Below are positions 9,106 through 19,185 of a stretch of DNA of 64,000 nt, one piece after another. This DNA comes from Roseiconus lacunae. GTDB lineage: Bacteria; Planctomycetota; Planctomycetia; Pirellulales; Pirellulaceae. The stretch is from positions 1-64,000 of the forward strand of contig NZ_VSZO01000015.1 of assembly GCF_008312935.1 (NCBI RefSeq), written 5' to 3'. The notes below the pieces were generated by a model. That model saw nothing but the letters and a program-made list of their open reading frames with translations. It did no database searches and was not told the origin of the DNA. Every line of letters begins with the position of its first letter. Position 1 is the first letter of the stretch. Position numbers and translations under genes: made by a program.

Positions 9106-11610
9106 ATGCAAAATGGCTTCGACGTGATGTTTGCGTTTAGTTCCCCTAATGATTCGCCAATTGATCGAAAGTTCCTCGCCGCGAATCGATGGCGGCGTCT
9201 CTTAGTGATGCTCGCATTTTTTATCGGAGCGTCCAAAGCCCGAGCCGAGACGCCACCAAACGTTTTGCTCATTCTCGCAGATGACCTGGGCTACTCCGAT
9301 CTCGGTTGTTACGGCGGCGAAATTCAAACTCCGAACTTGGATTCAATTGCCGACGGCGGGCTGCGATTTACACAGTTTTACAACACGGGGCGTTGTTGGC
9401 CGACGCGAGGGGCGCTGTTAAGTGGCTATTACGCGCAACAAATTCGGCGTGACTTTTTGCCTGGCGTCACCAGCGGTGGGCAGGGGACGAGGCCGGAATG
9501 GGCGAAGCTATTACCGGAAATGCTCGCTTCGGCAGGATACCGTTCCTATCACACTGGAAAATGGCACATCGACGGGAAGCCAACCGAGAGCGGTTTTGAT
9601 GTTTCGTCACTGAATCAGGTCGGACGCTACTTTCGGCCGCTTCCGGGAAAAGACGGTCGACGTGGGCGACCGCTGGAATTTAAGGACGACTTTTATCTGA
9701 CCAGTGCAATGGCCGACGATGCGATCGCCAATCTGAAGCAGCATCAACAGCGGCATTCAAACAAACCGTTTTTTCAATATTTGGCATTCACCGCACCACA
9801 CTTTCCACTTCATGCATTATCAGAAGACATTGCGATTTACGATCAAACGTACCAGGTCGGCTGGGATGTGATCCGCCGTCGACGCTTTGAAAAAATGCGA
9901 TCGATCGGCGTGATTGATTCCAAGGCCGCTAGTCATTTGTCCGCCGTCGAACCACAACTAGGGCCACCGTATCACTTTCCCGATGCGTTTGAGATCTTGG
10001 GCGAGGACGAAGTCAATCGGCCGATGCCTTGGGCTAAGTTGACGAAGACGCAGCAACTGTTCCAGGCAAAAAAGATGGCGATCCATGCGGCGATGATCCA
10101 TCGTATGGATATCGAAATCGGAAGAGTCTTTGATCAGATTCGATCGATGAATGCATGGGAGAACACGCTGGTGATGTTTCTGTCCGACAACGGCGCGAGT
10201 GCGGAGATCATGGTTCGTGGTGATGGGCATGACCCGCAAGCAAAACCGGGGTCGGGGCAAACTTATCTTTGTTTGGGGCCGGGATGGTCGACGACATGCA
10301 ATACACCGTTTCGCCGTCACAAAACCTGGACTCACGAAGGTGGGATCGCGACTCCGTTCCTCGTGTCGTGGCCGCGAGGCGTCGGATCTCCAGGATCAAT
10401 TAGGCGTAGCGTTCAGCACGTGATCGACGTCGTCCCAACGGTCGTCGAACTCGCCGGTGCGTCTCGATCAGATCAATCGCCCCAGCCGCCTGGTGTTAGC
10501 TTTGCCAAGCAGTTGCCCGAACCTGTCGATACCGAACCACGAACACTTTGGTGGTATCACGATGCACACCGCGCGATTCGTCAGGGCGATTGGAAAGCCG
10601 TTTCGCCAAAAGACGAGCCCTGGGAGTTGTACCACTTGGCTTCCGACCGAATCGAAAATGTCGACTTGGCGATTCCAGAGGGTCAAAAATTGCGTGAGCT
10701 GACATCACAGTGGGAGAAGATGAAGCAGGCCATGACCGAACTTGCTTCGAAGGACCTGACACCCGAACAGCTCAAGAGATCTGCTGGTGCGCAACACACC
10801 AGTGAGAAAATGTTGCAAGCCCAACGAGCGGCTCAGCCAAAACGCTCCCAGCACTTGCTCGGTGGGCAGGCTTTCCGAGTTGCCGATCGCCATGCATTTC
10901 TGATTGCTCCCGATGGGACGGACGCCGGGCAGGCTGACAAGCCGTGGATTTTTTATGCACCGGCACTCAGCCGTTATCCCGATCAGAATGAGTCGTGGAT
11001 GTTCAAACGATTCCTGGAGGCTGGTGTCGCAATCGCAGGCATCGACGTCGGCGAAGGATACGGCAGCCCACACAGTCAGTCTAAGTTCGATGCGTTGTAT
11101 GACGAGATGGTCCGCCGAGGTTACAGTTCAAAGCCGGCTTTACTTGGCCGCTCCCGTGGCGGACTCTGGGTAAGCCGATTCGCGATCGAACGTCCAGAAC
11201 GTGTCGCCGCAATCGGTGGAATCTATCCGGTGTTTGATTACACCACCTATCCCGGAATCGAACGTGCCGCGTCCGTCTACGGTGTCTCGGCGTCGCAGCT
11301 GGAGCAAAACCAAGAGAGTCTGAATCCGATCAAAAGAGCGGCGGAAATTGCCGAGTCGATGATCCCTGTATACCTGATTCATGGCACCGAAGATCAAGTG
11401 GTGCCGATCGAGGAGAATTCAAACGCTCTTGAAACCGCCTATCAAAAGGCAAGGCAGGGCGAGTTGATCACCGTCAAACGCATCCACGACCAAGGCCACA
11501 ATCTATACCAAGGCTTTTTCCGAGACGAAGGTTTGACCAACTTCCTGATCAATGCGGCGAAGGGTCAGGCCAACGCCGCGGCGGGCCAATCTTCGATACC
11601 GGTCCGATGA
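9106..11610 (+). CDS. secreted sulfatase fused to an alpha/beta hydrolase
   Basis: The first part is a type I sulfatase: PPNVLLILADDLGYSDLG supplies metal-binding aspartates, and the modified-cysteine motif is CWPTR with Cys97. GKWHIDG and FLSDNGAS follow. From about residue 580 a second domain begins: an alpha/beta hydrolase with nucleophile elbow GRSRGG (Ser683), an HGTEDQVVP acid turn and a HDQGHNLY histidine. Such sulfatases release sulfate from sulfated polysaccharides after formylglycine maturation; the hydrolase could remove an ester from the same substrate (inference). The N-terminus (RRLLVMLAFFIGASKARAE) looks like a signal peptide. The start is uncertain: ATG 9106 is used and ATG 9127 is possible; the reading frame extends further upstream but would overlap the divergent toxin gene. 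Length 834 residues, against about 450-550 for a sulfatase alone. Confidence 0.9.
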   Translation: MQNGFDVMFAFSSPNDSPIDRKFLAANRWRRLLVMLAFFIGASKARAETPPNVLLILADDLGYSDLGCYGGEIQTPNLDSIADGGLRFTQFYNTGRCWPTRGALLSGYYAQQIRRDFLPGVTSGGQGTRPEWAKLLPEMLASAGYRSYHTGKWHIDGKPTESGFDVSSLNQVGRYFRPLPGKDGRRGRPLEFKDDFYLTSAMADDAIANLKQHQQRHSNKPFFQYLAFTAPHFPLHALSEDIAIYDQTYQVGWDVIRRRRFEKMRSIGVIDSKAASHLSAVEPQLGPPYHFPDAFEILGEDEVNRPMPWAKLTKTQQLFQAKKMAIHAAMIHRMDIEIGRVFDQIRSMNAWENTLVMFLSDNGASAEIMVRGDGHDPQAKPGSGQTYLCLGPGWSTTCNTPFRRHKTWTHEGGIATPFLVSWPRGVGSPGSIRRSVQHVIDVVPTVVELAGASRSDQSPQPPGVSFAKQLPEPVDTEPRTLWWYHDAHRAIRQGDWKAVSPKDEPWELYHLASDRIENVDLAIPEGQKLRELTSQWEKMKQAMTELASKDLTPEQLKRSAGAQHTSEKMLQAQRAAQPKRSQHLLGGQAFRVADRHAFLIAPDGTDAGQADKPWIFYAPALSRYPDQNESWMFKRFLEAGVAIAGIDVGEGYGSPHSQSKFDALYDEMVRRGYSSKPALLGRSRGGLWVSRFAIERPERVAAIGGIYPVFDYTTYPGIERAASVYGVSASQLEQNQESLNPIKRAAEIAESMIPVYLIHGTEDQVVPIEENSNALETAYQKARQGELITVKRIHDQGHNLYQGFFRDEGLTNFLINAAKGQANAAAGQSSIPVR

Positions 11611-11735
11611 TCCCAGGCCGTTGACCGATCGTCAGCCGCAGCCTTGTGTAAGCACGCTTCGGGCGAGCGTTAAAGACTTGCCCGAAGGCCAGTTCACGGC
11701 TCTTGTGCTTCAGCCGACAATCGGGTTCGAGACGA

Positions 11736-12977
11736 CTACTGCAAGCTGATGCAAGCAGCTTCCTCGGTGCTGCGGACGAAGATACGTCCGTCACTATAAG
11801 CCGGCGTTGACCAGCATTTGCCATCGAGGACGTCTTTCCTCGCCAATTCTTGGTAGCCATCCGTCGTCGCATTGACGATCGCGACTTCACCGGCGTCAGA
11901 CAGGACAACTAGTTTTTCGCCAACGAGGATACAGTTGCCTGGCCCGAAGCCCGATTCGCTCCAAACGATCTCGCCGGTTTTAAGATCAACACACTTCAGC
12001 GGCGCCCGCCCGTACTTCTTGAATTCGAAAATCCCATACAGATGTCCGTTATGAACGACGGGCGTGCTCCAGTGGTTCATCAGTTTGTTTTCTTGGACCC
12101 AGATGTCTTCGACGGTGCTGTTGTTGACGACTTTGAAGTACCCGGCGCCGACCGAATATCCGGCTGAACAATAGACGTTGCTTCCGTTGACCACCGGTGA
12201 GGCCGCGGTCGAAACGCTAAAGCGGAAAATCGTTCGCCAAAGTTCCTCACCCGTTTCGGCATCCAACGAAACCAACCCGGATTGAACAAAGTTGATCAGT
12301 TGTTTCTTACCTTCGATTGTTGCCAGGACAGGCGTCGCGTGGGTGATGGTTTCGCTACCGGTTTTCCAGATCAATTCACCGTTGGTTTTGTCGAAGGCAA
12401 GGAACGATTGTCCTTCGCCGCCGCCGCTGACGAACACACGATTTCCGTCGACGATTGGACTGGTCGCATTGAGCCACTTGATGTTTTTTCCGGCATACTC
12501 GGCGACGATGTCATGTTTCCACTGAAGATCGCCCGACTGGGCGTCCAGGCAGTGAAGCACCAGGTGTGAGTCATAAACATAGACTTTGCCGTCGCTTATT
12601 GTTGGCGTCGAACGCGGGCCGTCACCGCCTCGGTTGCCGGGGGCTCCGGCGTCGCCGCCTCCGTGCCCGTAGTCGTTCGTGCCCATCCGGTATTCCCATT
12701 GTTCGTTACCGTTTTTGGCGTCGAGCGATACGACTGTTTCAGAGTTGTCTTTGACAACGATCGTGAACGCACTTCCATCAGCGACGGCGAACGAGCTGAA
12801 ACCGAGTGGGGTCTTCGCTGACCATTCGACATTCAGCTCTACACCGCTCGGTGTGGCCAGCGATTCGGCAATTTTTCCATCGCCGTTGGGACCGCGGTAC
12901 TGCGGCCAATCCGCCAGACCAGTTCCGGTCAAACAGCTAGCGACAATCGCGGCGTAGGCAAATCTTGAAAGTCTCAT
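11736..12977 (-). CDS. secreted PQQ-like beta-propeller protein (BamB/PQQ-dehydrogenase-like repeat family)
   Basis: The 413-residue protein has a signal peptide (about 1-22) followed by DWPQYRGPNGDGK, the usual opening of planctomycete PQQ-repeat proteins. Repeated tryptophan-docking blades follow (SLDAKNGNEQWEYRM, CLDAQSGDLQWKHD, FDKTNGELIWKTG, SLDAETGEELWRT, CVDLKTGEIVWSE), about seven or eight in total. These are usually exported propellers of unknown ligand; some are true quinoprotein dehydrogenases, but no catalytic residue set is obvious. A BamB role in outer-membrane assembly is possible but not favoured. It converges on the sulfatase fusion with 125 bases between and lies 218 bases downstream of the TIM-barrel gene, behind that gene's terminator, so it has its own promoter. 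Confidence 0.85.
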   Translation of the reverse strand: MRLSRFAYAAIVASCLTGTGLADWPQYRGPNGDGKIAESLATPSGVELNVEWSAKTPLGFSSFAVADGSAFTIVVKDNSETVVSLDAKNGNEQWEYRMGTNDYGHGGGDAGAPGNRGGDGPRSTPTISDGKVYVYDSHLVLHCLDAQSGDLQWKHDIVAEYAGKNIKWLNATSPIVDGNRVFVSGGGEGQSFLAFDKTNGELIWKTGSETITHATPVLATIEGKKQLINFVQSGLVSLDAETGEELWRTIFRFSVSTAASPVVNGSNVYCSAGYSVGAGYFKVVNNSTVEDIWVQENKLMNHWSTPVVHNGHLYGIFEFKKYGRAPLKCVDLKTGEIVWSESGFGPGNCILVGEKLVVLSDAGEVAIVNATTDGYQELARKDVLDGKCWSTPAYSDGRIFVRSTEEAACISLQ

Positions 12978-13131
12978 CGTATTTGATTCTTGCGGTTCGG
13001 GGTTGAAATCAGGCGGGGCCAGATGGCTTCAGGTTGGCGGGGATCGGCAATCCGCTAGCGTTATTGCGAGAACGGTCATTGGAAACGTTGATCCGATAGC
13101 CGATCGATGTCGTCCATAGGATAGCCGGAAA

Positions 13132-13166
13132 CAAAAAAGAAGGCCTCACATCTCTGCGAGGCCTTC
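13132..13166 (-). terminator. rho-independent terminator of the TIM-barrel gene
   Basis: GAAGGCCTC (13139-13147) pairs perfectly with GAGGCCTTC (13158-13166) across a 10-base loop. On the minus strand the stem is followed directly by six T residues. It lies 30 bases beyond the stop codon at 13196. Confidence 0.9.
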
Positions 13167-13195
13167 GGTGATTTCGTTCAAACTTCGGCGTGGGC

Positions 13196-14140
13196 TCAGC
13201 TCATAGGAGCGGCCGACTCGTTCATCGCGTCTTCTTCAATCAGTTCCATCGGCAGCGGTTTAACTTCTAGACCAGCCGCGTTGGTGATGCCGTCGATCGC
13301 TTCTTGAGCTTGAGTGACGGTGTTTTCGCGCGTTTGGCCTTTGTACTGCGACGGCGACGCGGCGGGTGAGATCGGACCTTCGAACCCGGCCGCTGCAAGC
13401 TGCTTGACGACGTTGACGTGGTTCAGCGAGCCTTCTTGGGTCGGAAGGACACAATCTTTGCGGGTCGCCTTTGCTGGATCGGCGTCATCGGCCAGTGATC
13501 CGATGCGAACGGCGACGATCTTGTCACCGGGTAATTCGCTTAGTTGATCAAGCGCGCCGCCTCCGACGACCCAGTCCCAGGTGTCGACAATGAAGCCGAC
13601 CGAATCACTGGCGACGGCGTTAACAAACGCGATCAAACCTTCGACGTTGCGAATGAAGTCGAATTGTTTGGGTTCGGCTTGATCGGTGGTTGCGTCAAAG
13701 CCAACACCCAATTTGATGTTACGTGATGCGAGCACGTCGGCGATTTGAGCGATTCGGCCGCGTTGCAGCTCGAAGTACTCGTGGTAAGGCATGCGGTCGG
13801 TCGAAGCCGGCAGATTGACGTAAGCACGTGTCACACCAAGGCTTTCGGCCAATTCGGACAGCGGGTGTAGCGTTCCGAGCTGGCTGGTGAACGCGGCGTC
13901 TTCGGCGTCGAGGTCAACTTCCAAAGGAAAACCGCCGATTTGTTCCAATCGCCCGGTGCCTTCGCCAAGCGCGGCGCGGACAAATTTGGTCGCGTCTTCG
14001 GCGGTCGAGCGTTGGGCGCGTCGCAGCATTTCGTACATGTCCACGTCCATCGACACGAAACCGTACGTCAGAGCCAATTCGATAAGCTCACTCTGGCGAC
14101 CGTTGATGCCGAGTGCTTTGGGCGAAAAATTCTTTAGCAT
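13196..14140 (-). CDS. sugar phosphate isomerase/epimerase-like TIM-barrel protein
   Basis: This 314-residue cytosolic protein reads as a xylose isomerase-like TIM barrel: an N-terminal LIELALTYGFVSMDVD strand, LGVTRAYVNLPAS, IKLGVGFDATTD, VGFIVDTWDW and GSLNHVNVVKQLAAAGFEGPIS, a typical C-terminal barrel strand. Members isomerise or epimerise sugars or inositol derivatives with a divalent metal; the usual Glu/His/Asp ligands are not all obvious, so substrate and activity are open. No signal peptide is present. It is transcribed alone and ends in a strong terminator (13132-13166). Confidence 0.8.
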   Translation of the reverse strand: MLKNFSPKALGINGRQSELIELALTYGFVSMDVDMYEMLRRAQRSTAEDATKFVRAALGEGTGRLEQIGGFPLEVDLDAEDAAFTSQLGTLHPLSELAESLGVTRAYVNLPASTDRMPYHEYFELQRGRIAQIADVLASRNIKLGVGFDATTDQAEPKQFDFIRNVEGLIAFVNAVASDSVGFIVDTWDWVVGGGALDQLSELPGDKIVAVRIGSLADDADPAKATRKDCVLPTQEGSLNHVNVVKQLAAAGFEGPISPAASPSQYKGQTRENTVTQAQEAIDGITNAAGLEVKPLPMELIEEDAMNESAAPMS

Positions 14141-14586
14141 TCCAAATCCTGCTTTCTGATTCGCTATCGGCTCCGCTTTCCCGATTCCATAGGTCTTATC
14201 CGGAATGCTCTGGTCCGGCGTGGTCTAACCCAGGCGGGGCGGTGTCAAAGAGCGGTAGTAGCGAATCCTGGGGGGAAGGGTGTTAGTGTGTTGTCCGCGT
14301 GAGTCGCACAGTATCGCAGAAAAAACACTTTTAGGAAAAGGGGCGTTTCGTACGGGAAATTTGGGCTTCGGTCGAAACATCTGATCCTGTTCCGGCGAAC
14401 GGCTGTTCAACTAGGGGTGACCGCTGGGTACAATAAAGCATGTCCCACCCCCGCGTCGCGCCCCTTTCCTGCCTTTCCGTCGACGCAAACCTGTCCGGAT
14501 GACTCCCGTACTTGCGTTTCCGAAATCTTCGGTGAACCAGTCGGCCACGACTCTGGCTTGTAACTTGTCGTTTTCTGGCCGTCCGT
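14141..14586. other. divergent intergenic region
   Basis: 446 bases between the divergent TIM-barrel gene and the DUF1592-type gene. Short frames on both strands look like noise. No repeat copy, RNA gene or strong promoter was recognised; it presumably carries both promoters. Confidence 0.45.
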
Positions 14587-17103
14587 ATGGTGGTCCGTGA
14601 AATGGCACCTACCTTTATGAAGCATATCCTCACCCCCAGCCGTCTCCATTCGATCGTGCGCAGTGTGAAACTGTGTCAGTTGATCAAAGTTTGTTTGACC
14701 GGAAGTTTACGCCGGCGCACGAACGTTGCCGCCACAATGTTTGCGTTGGTTTTTCTGATTGCCGGCCCGCAAGCAGCAAATGCACAAGACGCACCAGTTG
14801 CCGAGGAACAGGTCGATGGCATACAGGATCCGGCGAAGGCTGACCAAGCTAGTCGGGGGGCGAAGATCTATGCCGAGCAGTGTCTTTCGTGCCACGGTGA
14901 AAATGGTCGAGGCGGTACCGATGGATATTCCGATCCCCTCGTGGGGGATGCCTCGATCGGCCAGCTCGCCGAGGTCATTGCAGATACGATGCCAGAAGAG
15001 GACCCCGACCTGTGCGTCGGGGAGGATGCCAAGGCTGTCGCCGAATACATCTATGAATCGTTTTATTCCGAGGCAGCCCAGTTGCGCAATCGGCCGCCGC
15101 AAACCGCGTTTTCACGCTTAACGGCTCGGCAACTGCAACAAAGTCTCGCCGATCTCTACACGCACTTTTATTCCAGCCCTTGGGTGGAGAATAAGCGTGG
15201 GCTGAGTGCCAGCTATTTCGACAGCAATCGCTGGGACAACAAAAAACTGAAGGTCGAGCGGATCGATCCGGTGATCGATTTCGATTTCGGTCGCGATGCG
15301 CCGGTTGAGGGTGTTGATCCCAAAGAGTTCTACATCCACTGGTCGGGGTCGCTGAACATCGTGCACAGCGGGCGATATGAAATCATCGTTCATTCGACCT
15401 GCTCGATGAAGCTGCGACTGGGGCACCAGGACGAAGTGTTGATCAATAACCACGTCCAGTCGGAAGGCAAGACCGAATTCCGCAAGACATTAAATCTGCT
15501 CGGTGGGCGACAGTATCCAATCTATATCGACTTCACGCAGCGGAAACGTAAAACAGAACAGCCGCCAGCGGAGTTCTCGCTACGCTGGGTGCCACCCGGC
15601 GGCGCCGAGCAGGTCATTCCAAACGACAATTTGATCCCCGGCGGTTTCCCCAGTAGCTTTGCATTGCAAACCAAATTGCCCCCGGACGACCGCAGCTATG
15701 GGTATGATCGCGGGACTCGTGTCGATCGCGGCTGGGATGACGCGGTGACGAAGGCCGCATTTGAGTTCGGCACCGTCGCGGGTAAACGTTTGTGGCCTCA
15801 GTACCGGCGGAAGCATCGCGGCGAAAGCGACGAAAATCGAGACCGCTTGCGCGGTTTCTTGACCGAGCTTGCGACAGTCGCGTTTCGTGGTGAGTTGGAC
15901 GAGTCCGCTAGGCAGCTTTACGTCGATGATCAATTGGAAGCCGCCGAAGACGACCAAATTGCGATCTTGCGGTCATGTTTGCTGATCATCAAGTCGCCGC
16001 GATTTCTTTATCCCGATACCAACACCGACCGATCGCCGGATCGACGAGTCGCCGCGACGCTATCGTTGATTCTGCATGATTCGTTGCCCTCCGATCAGTG
16101 GCTTCTCACACACATCGAGAAAGGCAATTTCAAGCTCGATCAGCCAAACGCGGAAAATCGCGTGCGGCAAATCGCACAGCGGTTGGCAAATGACCCGCGT
16201 TTGGGTGGGAAAGCGATGGCGATGTTCTTCGATTGGTTGGATATCGATCCGACCGCCGAGGTGACGAAGGACCAAGATTTGTATGCTGGATTTGATCGCA
16301 AGCTTACGATGCAACTTCGGCAATCGCTGCAGCAGCAACTGCAAGACATTTTTTGGTCCGAAGAGAGTGACTATCGCCAACTGTTTCTGCGTAACTGGAA
16401 TTACACCAACGCTGACCTCGCTGCTTTCTACGGTCAGGCGTTTGAACCGAAGGAACCGCCGGGGGCGGGCGAAATGGTTCCCAGTATGCCCAACGACGAG
16501 CAAACGTTCGGCGTATTGACCCATCCGATGATCACCAGCCACCTCAGTTACTTCGAGACCACGTCACCAATTCACCGCGGAGTGTTCCTGATTCGCCGAG
16601 TCCTCGGCCGAACCTTACGACCTCCAAACGAAGCATTCACACCTCTTGATCCAGACCTTCATCCTGATCTGACCACTCGCCAACGCATTGAATTGCAGAC
16701 CGGCGAGCAGTCGTGTCAGGTGTGCCACCAAAAAATTAACTCGCTCGGATTTGCGCTCGAAAATTTCGACGCCGTCGGTCGCTTTCGATCGATCGAGAAG
16801 GGAAGTCCGATCGATGCGAGCGGTAGCTATGTCACTCGACTTGACGAATACGTTGAGTTCCAATCGGCTGGCGACCTCGCTCGTTTCCTTGCGAACAACG
16901 AAGACGCCCAGCGGGCGTTTGTTGAACGCGCATTTGAGTACTTTGTCAAACAACCGGTGGCCGCATTCGGTCCCGATACGATTGACAAGCTGACACGGGG
17001 GTTTCAGGAGTCCCAACTCAATATGCGTGCACTGATAGTCGAAATCGCGGTCCTGGTCGCGATGAAAGAATCCACTGAGGAGATGACCCATGAAGCGACG
17101 TGA
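14587..17103 (+). CDS. DUF1592/DUF1588/DUF1585 cytochrome c-PA14 protein
   Basis: This large exported planctomycete protein has 838 residues. After a long basic leader and signal segment (about residues 48-66, ending ANAQ) there is a cytochrome c domain with CLSCH (Cys99, Cys102, His103). A PA14-like carbohydrate-binding sheet ([10 protein letters not shown] ... [11 protein letters not shown]) follows, then the DUF1592 block, DUF1588 ([19 protein letters not shown] ... CQVCH with Cys710, Cys713, His714 and the following [14 protein letters not shown]) and DUF1585 at the end. The second haem-like CxxCH fits a redox protein of the cell surface or periplasm. Alternative starts are ATG 14602 and 14617. 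It overlaps the DUF1552 gene by 14 bases; this pairing is a recurring planctomycete operon of unknown substrate. Confidence 0.9.
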   Translation: MVVREMAPTFMKHILTPSRLHSIVRSVKLCQLIKVCLTGSLRRRTNVAATMFALVFLIAGPQAANAQDAPVAEEQVDGIQDPAKADQASRGAKIYAEQCLSCHGENGRGGTDGYSDPLVGDASIGQLAEVIADTMPEEDPDLCVGEDAKAVAEYIYESFYSEAAQLRNRPPQTAFSRLTARQLQQSLADLYTHFYSSPWVENKRGLSASYFDSNRWDNKKLKVERIDPVIDFDFGRDAPVEGVDPKEFYIHWSGSLNIVHSGRYEIIVHSTCSMKLRLGHQDEVLINNHVQSEGKTEFRKTLNLLGGRQYPIYIDFTQRKRKTEQPPAEFSLRWVPPGGAEQVIPNDNLIPGGFPSSFALQTKLPPDDRSYGYDRGTRVDRGWDDAVTKAAFEFGTVAGKRLWPQYRRKHRGESDENRDRLRGFLTELATVAFRGELDESARQLYVDDQLEAAEDDQIAILRSCLLIIKSPRFLYPDTNTDRSPDRRVAATLSLILHDSLPSDQWLLTHIEKGNFKLDQPNAENRVRQIAQRLANDPRLGGKAMAMFFDWLDIDPTAEVTKDQDLYAGFDRKLTMQLRQSLQQQLQDIFWSEESDYRQLFLRNWNYTNADLAAFYGQAFEPKEPPGAGEMVPSMPNDEQTFGVLTHPMITSHLSYFETTSPIHRGVFLIRRVLGRTLRPPNEAFTPLDPDLHPDLTTRQRIELQTGEQSCQVCHQKINSLGFALENFDAVGRFRSIEKGSPIDASGSYVTRLDEYVEFQSAGDLARFLANNEDAQRAFVERAFEYFVKQPVAAFGPDTIDKLTRGFQESQLNMRALIVEIAVLVAMKESTEEMTHEAT
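17077..17082 (+). promoter_or_regulatory. ribosome binding site of the DUF1552 gene
   Basis: GAGGAG lies 7 bases before ATG 17090, inside the end of the preceding gene. It supports this start and independent initiation within the operon. Confidence 0.7.
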
Positions 17104-18415
17104 CTTTATTTCCAGTTTGGGTGTAAGTGCGGCCGCAGCTAATTTTTTGGTTGGTCTGCCTAGCCTAGGGTTTGCATCACCGACGTCTCCTCGTCGAAAA
17201 CGATTGGTGTTCGTGTTTAGCCCGAACGGCGTTATTCCCAAACACTTTTGGCCCGATAAGACAGGCAAAGACTACGACCTAAAGCGGATCCTTGCCCCGC
17301 TCGCCGACTTTCAAGATCAAATGCTGACGATGAAAGGCATTTGCAATCGAATCAAAGGCGACGGCGACGGGCACATGCGTGGAATCGGATGCTTGTTGAC
17401 GGGGATCGAGCTTTTTCCGGGGGACATCCAGGGCGGTAGTGATACGCCTGCGGGTTGGTCGATGGGGATCTCCGTTGACCAGCACATCAAGAATCGGCTG
17501 CAAGCCGACGCGGCGACTCGAACCCGATTCGGTTCGCTGGAATTTGGTGTCATGGTTCCCGATCGAGCCGACACCTGGACGCGGATGTCGTATGCCGGCG
17601 CCAACCAGCCGGTCGCACCGATCAGCGACCCCTACCAAATGTTCGACAAGTTGTACGGGCAAACGAAAAATCGCCAAATGTTGGCAAGCGTGCTCGATGA
17701 CTTGGCCGGTGACTTCAAAAAGGTCGGCAAGTCGCTTAGTTCGGAAGATCGCCAATTGCTGAACCTGCACTTGGAACTTGTTCGCGATGTTGAAAAGGAT
17801 CTGAAGACCGAATTCGCGGCGGCGACAAAGAACGACTCCGACTCCCACGCGGTGCCAAAGTTGCCTCCGAACGTGGAAGAGCAAAACAACAACATGCCGG
17901 AAATTACGAAGATGCAGACCGAGCTATTGGTCAATAGCTTCGTCGCCGACTTCGCACGTGTGGCATCGTTCCAGATCACCAACAGCGTCGGGCAGCCGCG
18001 GATGAAATGGTTGGGCATCGACGAGGGCCACCACGGTCTTTCGCATGAGCCCGACAGTAACGAAGAGGCTTACGAGAAGCTCATTCAGATCAATACCTGG
18101 TACGCCGAACAAATCGCCCATATGGCTCGCCGGATGAAAGAAACGCCCGATCCGTCGGGGCATGGCTCGCTGCTGGATAACACGACGATTATCTGGACGA
18201 ACGAACTCGGCAAGGGCAATTCGCACACCCGCGATAACATCCCGTTTGTGATGGTCGGCGGTGGTTTGGATTTCCGCTTTGGCGAGGCCTACGATTTCGG
18301 CAAGGTGCCGCACAACCGATTGCTGTTGAGCATCTTGGAAGGCATGGGAATGCCCGAAAAGACATTCGGTAACCCAGACTTCTGCGGCGACGGAGCTCTC
18401 ACGGGGCTGATCTGA
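17090..18415 (+). CDS. DUF1552 domain protein, exported
   Basis: The 441-residue protein starts [11 protein letters not shown], a Tat-like signal with an Arg-Arg pair and a hydrophobic stretch to about residue 30. The DUF1552 family belongs to the alkaline-phosphatase/sulfatase-like superfamily in fold, but its reaction is not known. Visible family segments are [18 protein letters not shown], a ring of Gly/His blocks around [14 protein letters not shown], and the C-terminal [16 protein letters not shown] ... VMVGGG. It is translated from an overlapping start behind the DUF1592-type gene and probably forms a functional pair with it on the cell surface. A second such pair lies at 26-29.6 kb on the other strand. 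Confidence 0.9.
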   Translation: MKRRDFISSLGVSAAAANFLVGLPSLGFASPTSPRRKRLVFVFSPNGVIPKHFWPDKTGKDYDLKRILAPLADFQDQMLTMKGICNRIKGDGDGHMRGIGCLLTGIELFPGDIQGGSDTPAGWSMGISVDQHIKNRLQADAATRTRFGSLEFGVMVPDRADTWTRMSYAGANQPVAPISDPYQMFDKLYGQTKNRQMLASVLDDLAGDFKKVGKSLSSEDRQLLNLHLELVRDVEKDLKTEFAAATKNDSDSHAVPKLPPNVEEQNNNMPEITKMQTELLVNSFVADFARVASFQITNSVGQPRMKWLGIDEGHHGLSHEPDSNEEAYEKLIQINTWYAEQIAHMARRMKETPDPSGHGSLLDNTTIIWTNELGKGNSHTRDNIPFVMVGGGLDFRFGEAYDFGKVPHNRLLLSILEGMGMPEKTFGNPDFCGDGALTGLI

Positions 18416-18486
18416 TTTCGAGAAAGACGCGTGGTATCCGGCTGCACACCGTTTGCAGACGGATGACACGGCAGGCAGACCTGATT

Positions 18487-18990
18487 CTATTTGGCAACGA
18501 TTTGCTGCAGGATCAGTACGTCAAGCGGCCGTCCAAATTTGAAGCCCACCTCTTTCATCGTACCGCAGTGCTCGAAACCGAGCGATTTGCAAACGTGAAG
18601 CGACGCGGGGTTTTCCGAGACGATCAGTGCTAACAGGACGTGGAACTCTAGATCACGTCCGACGTCGAGTAGGTGCCGCATCAACCCGCGTCCCAGGCCT
18701 CGACCGCGAAAGTCTGCGGAGACATAAAACGAAGTCTCTGCGGTACGATCATAAGCCTTGCGGTCTGACCACTGGGTCAACGCGGCCCAGCCGGCGACTT
18801 GGCCGTCGACTTCGGCGACGAATACCGGAAAGCGATCGCCGTGTGCGTCGATCCATTGTCGCCGCTCATCGACAGACTTCGGTTCGGTGTCAAACGTCGC
18901 CGTTGAGTGTAGCACCGATTGGTTGTAGATCTCTGCGATCGCGGCTGCGTCGTCCAGCACCGCTCGACGAATTTGAAGCTCGTTCAGCAC
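18487..18990 (-). CDS. GNAT N-acetyltransferase, phosphinothricin acetyltransferase-like
   Basis: A single 167-residue GNAT domain. The opening LQIRRAVLDDAAAIAEIYNQSV with an HSTATFDTEP segment is typical of the Pat/YncA group that acetylates phosphinothricin, methionine sulfone or similar small amines. The acetyl-CoA loop is RGRGLGRGLM and the C-terminal SENPASLHVCKSLGFE helix-strand is present. The start codon is GTG at 18990; no ATG is available until well inside the domain. It converges on the DUF1552 gene with 71 bases between. The true substrate cannot be read from sequence. Confidence 0.88.
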   Translation of the reverse strand: MLNELQIRRAVLDDAAAIAEIYNQSVLHSTATFDTEPKSVDERRQWIDAHGDRFPVFVAEVDGQVAGWAALTQWSDRKAYDRTAETSFYVSADFRGRGLGRGLMRHLLDVGRDLEFHVLLALIVSENPASLHVCKSLGFEHCGTMKEVGFKFGRPLDVLILQQIVAK

Positions 18991-19106
18991 CGTTCGGGAA
19001 GTGCTCCGTTTGACTAAATGACAGAGTTCAGCTCACGATAGTTGGCCCGCCGCTAGCGGCATTAGTTCGTGGCAGCGGGACCGGGGCAAGATTCTCCAAC
19101 TACGAT

Positions 19107-19144
19107 AACAAGCCCGCAGTTTACACACAGCGGGCTTGTTTTCG
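19107..19144 (-). terminator. hairpin terminator downstream of the DUF1598 gene
   Basis: AACAAGCCCGC (19107-19117) pairs perfectly with GCGGGCTTGTT (19130-19140) around a 12-base loop. The 11-base-pair stem has short A/T runs on its outer flanks. It lies about 45 bases past the stop at 19186 and may act in both directions. Confidence 0.75.
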
Positions 19145-19185
19145 GGGATGCATCAGTGATGGAGTCGTTGAACGCGGGGAGCGAT

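Noticed and set aside
11736..12977. Calling the PQQ-repeat protein BamB
   Set aside because: Planctomycetes have many such exported propellers; no BAM genes are nearby and no lipoprotein signal is seen.
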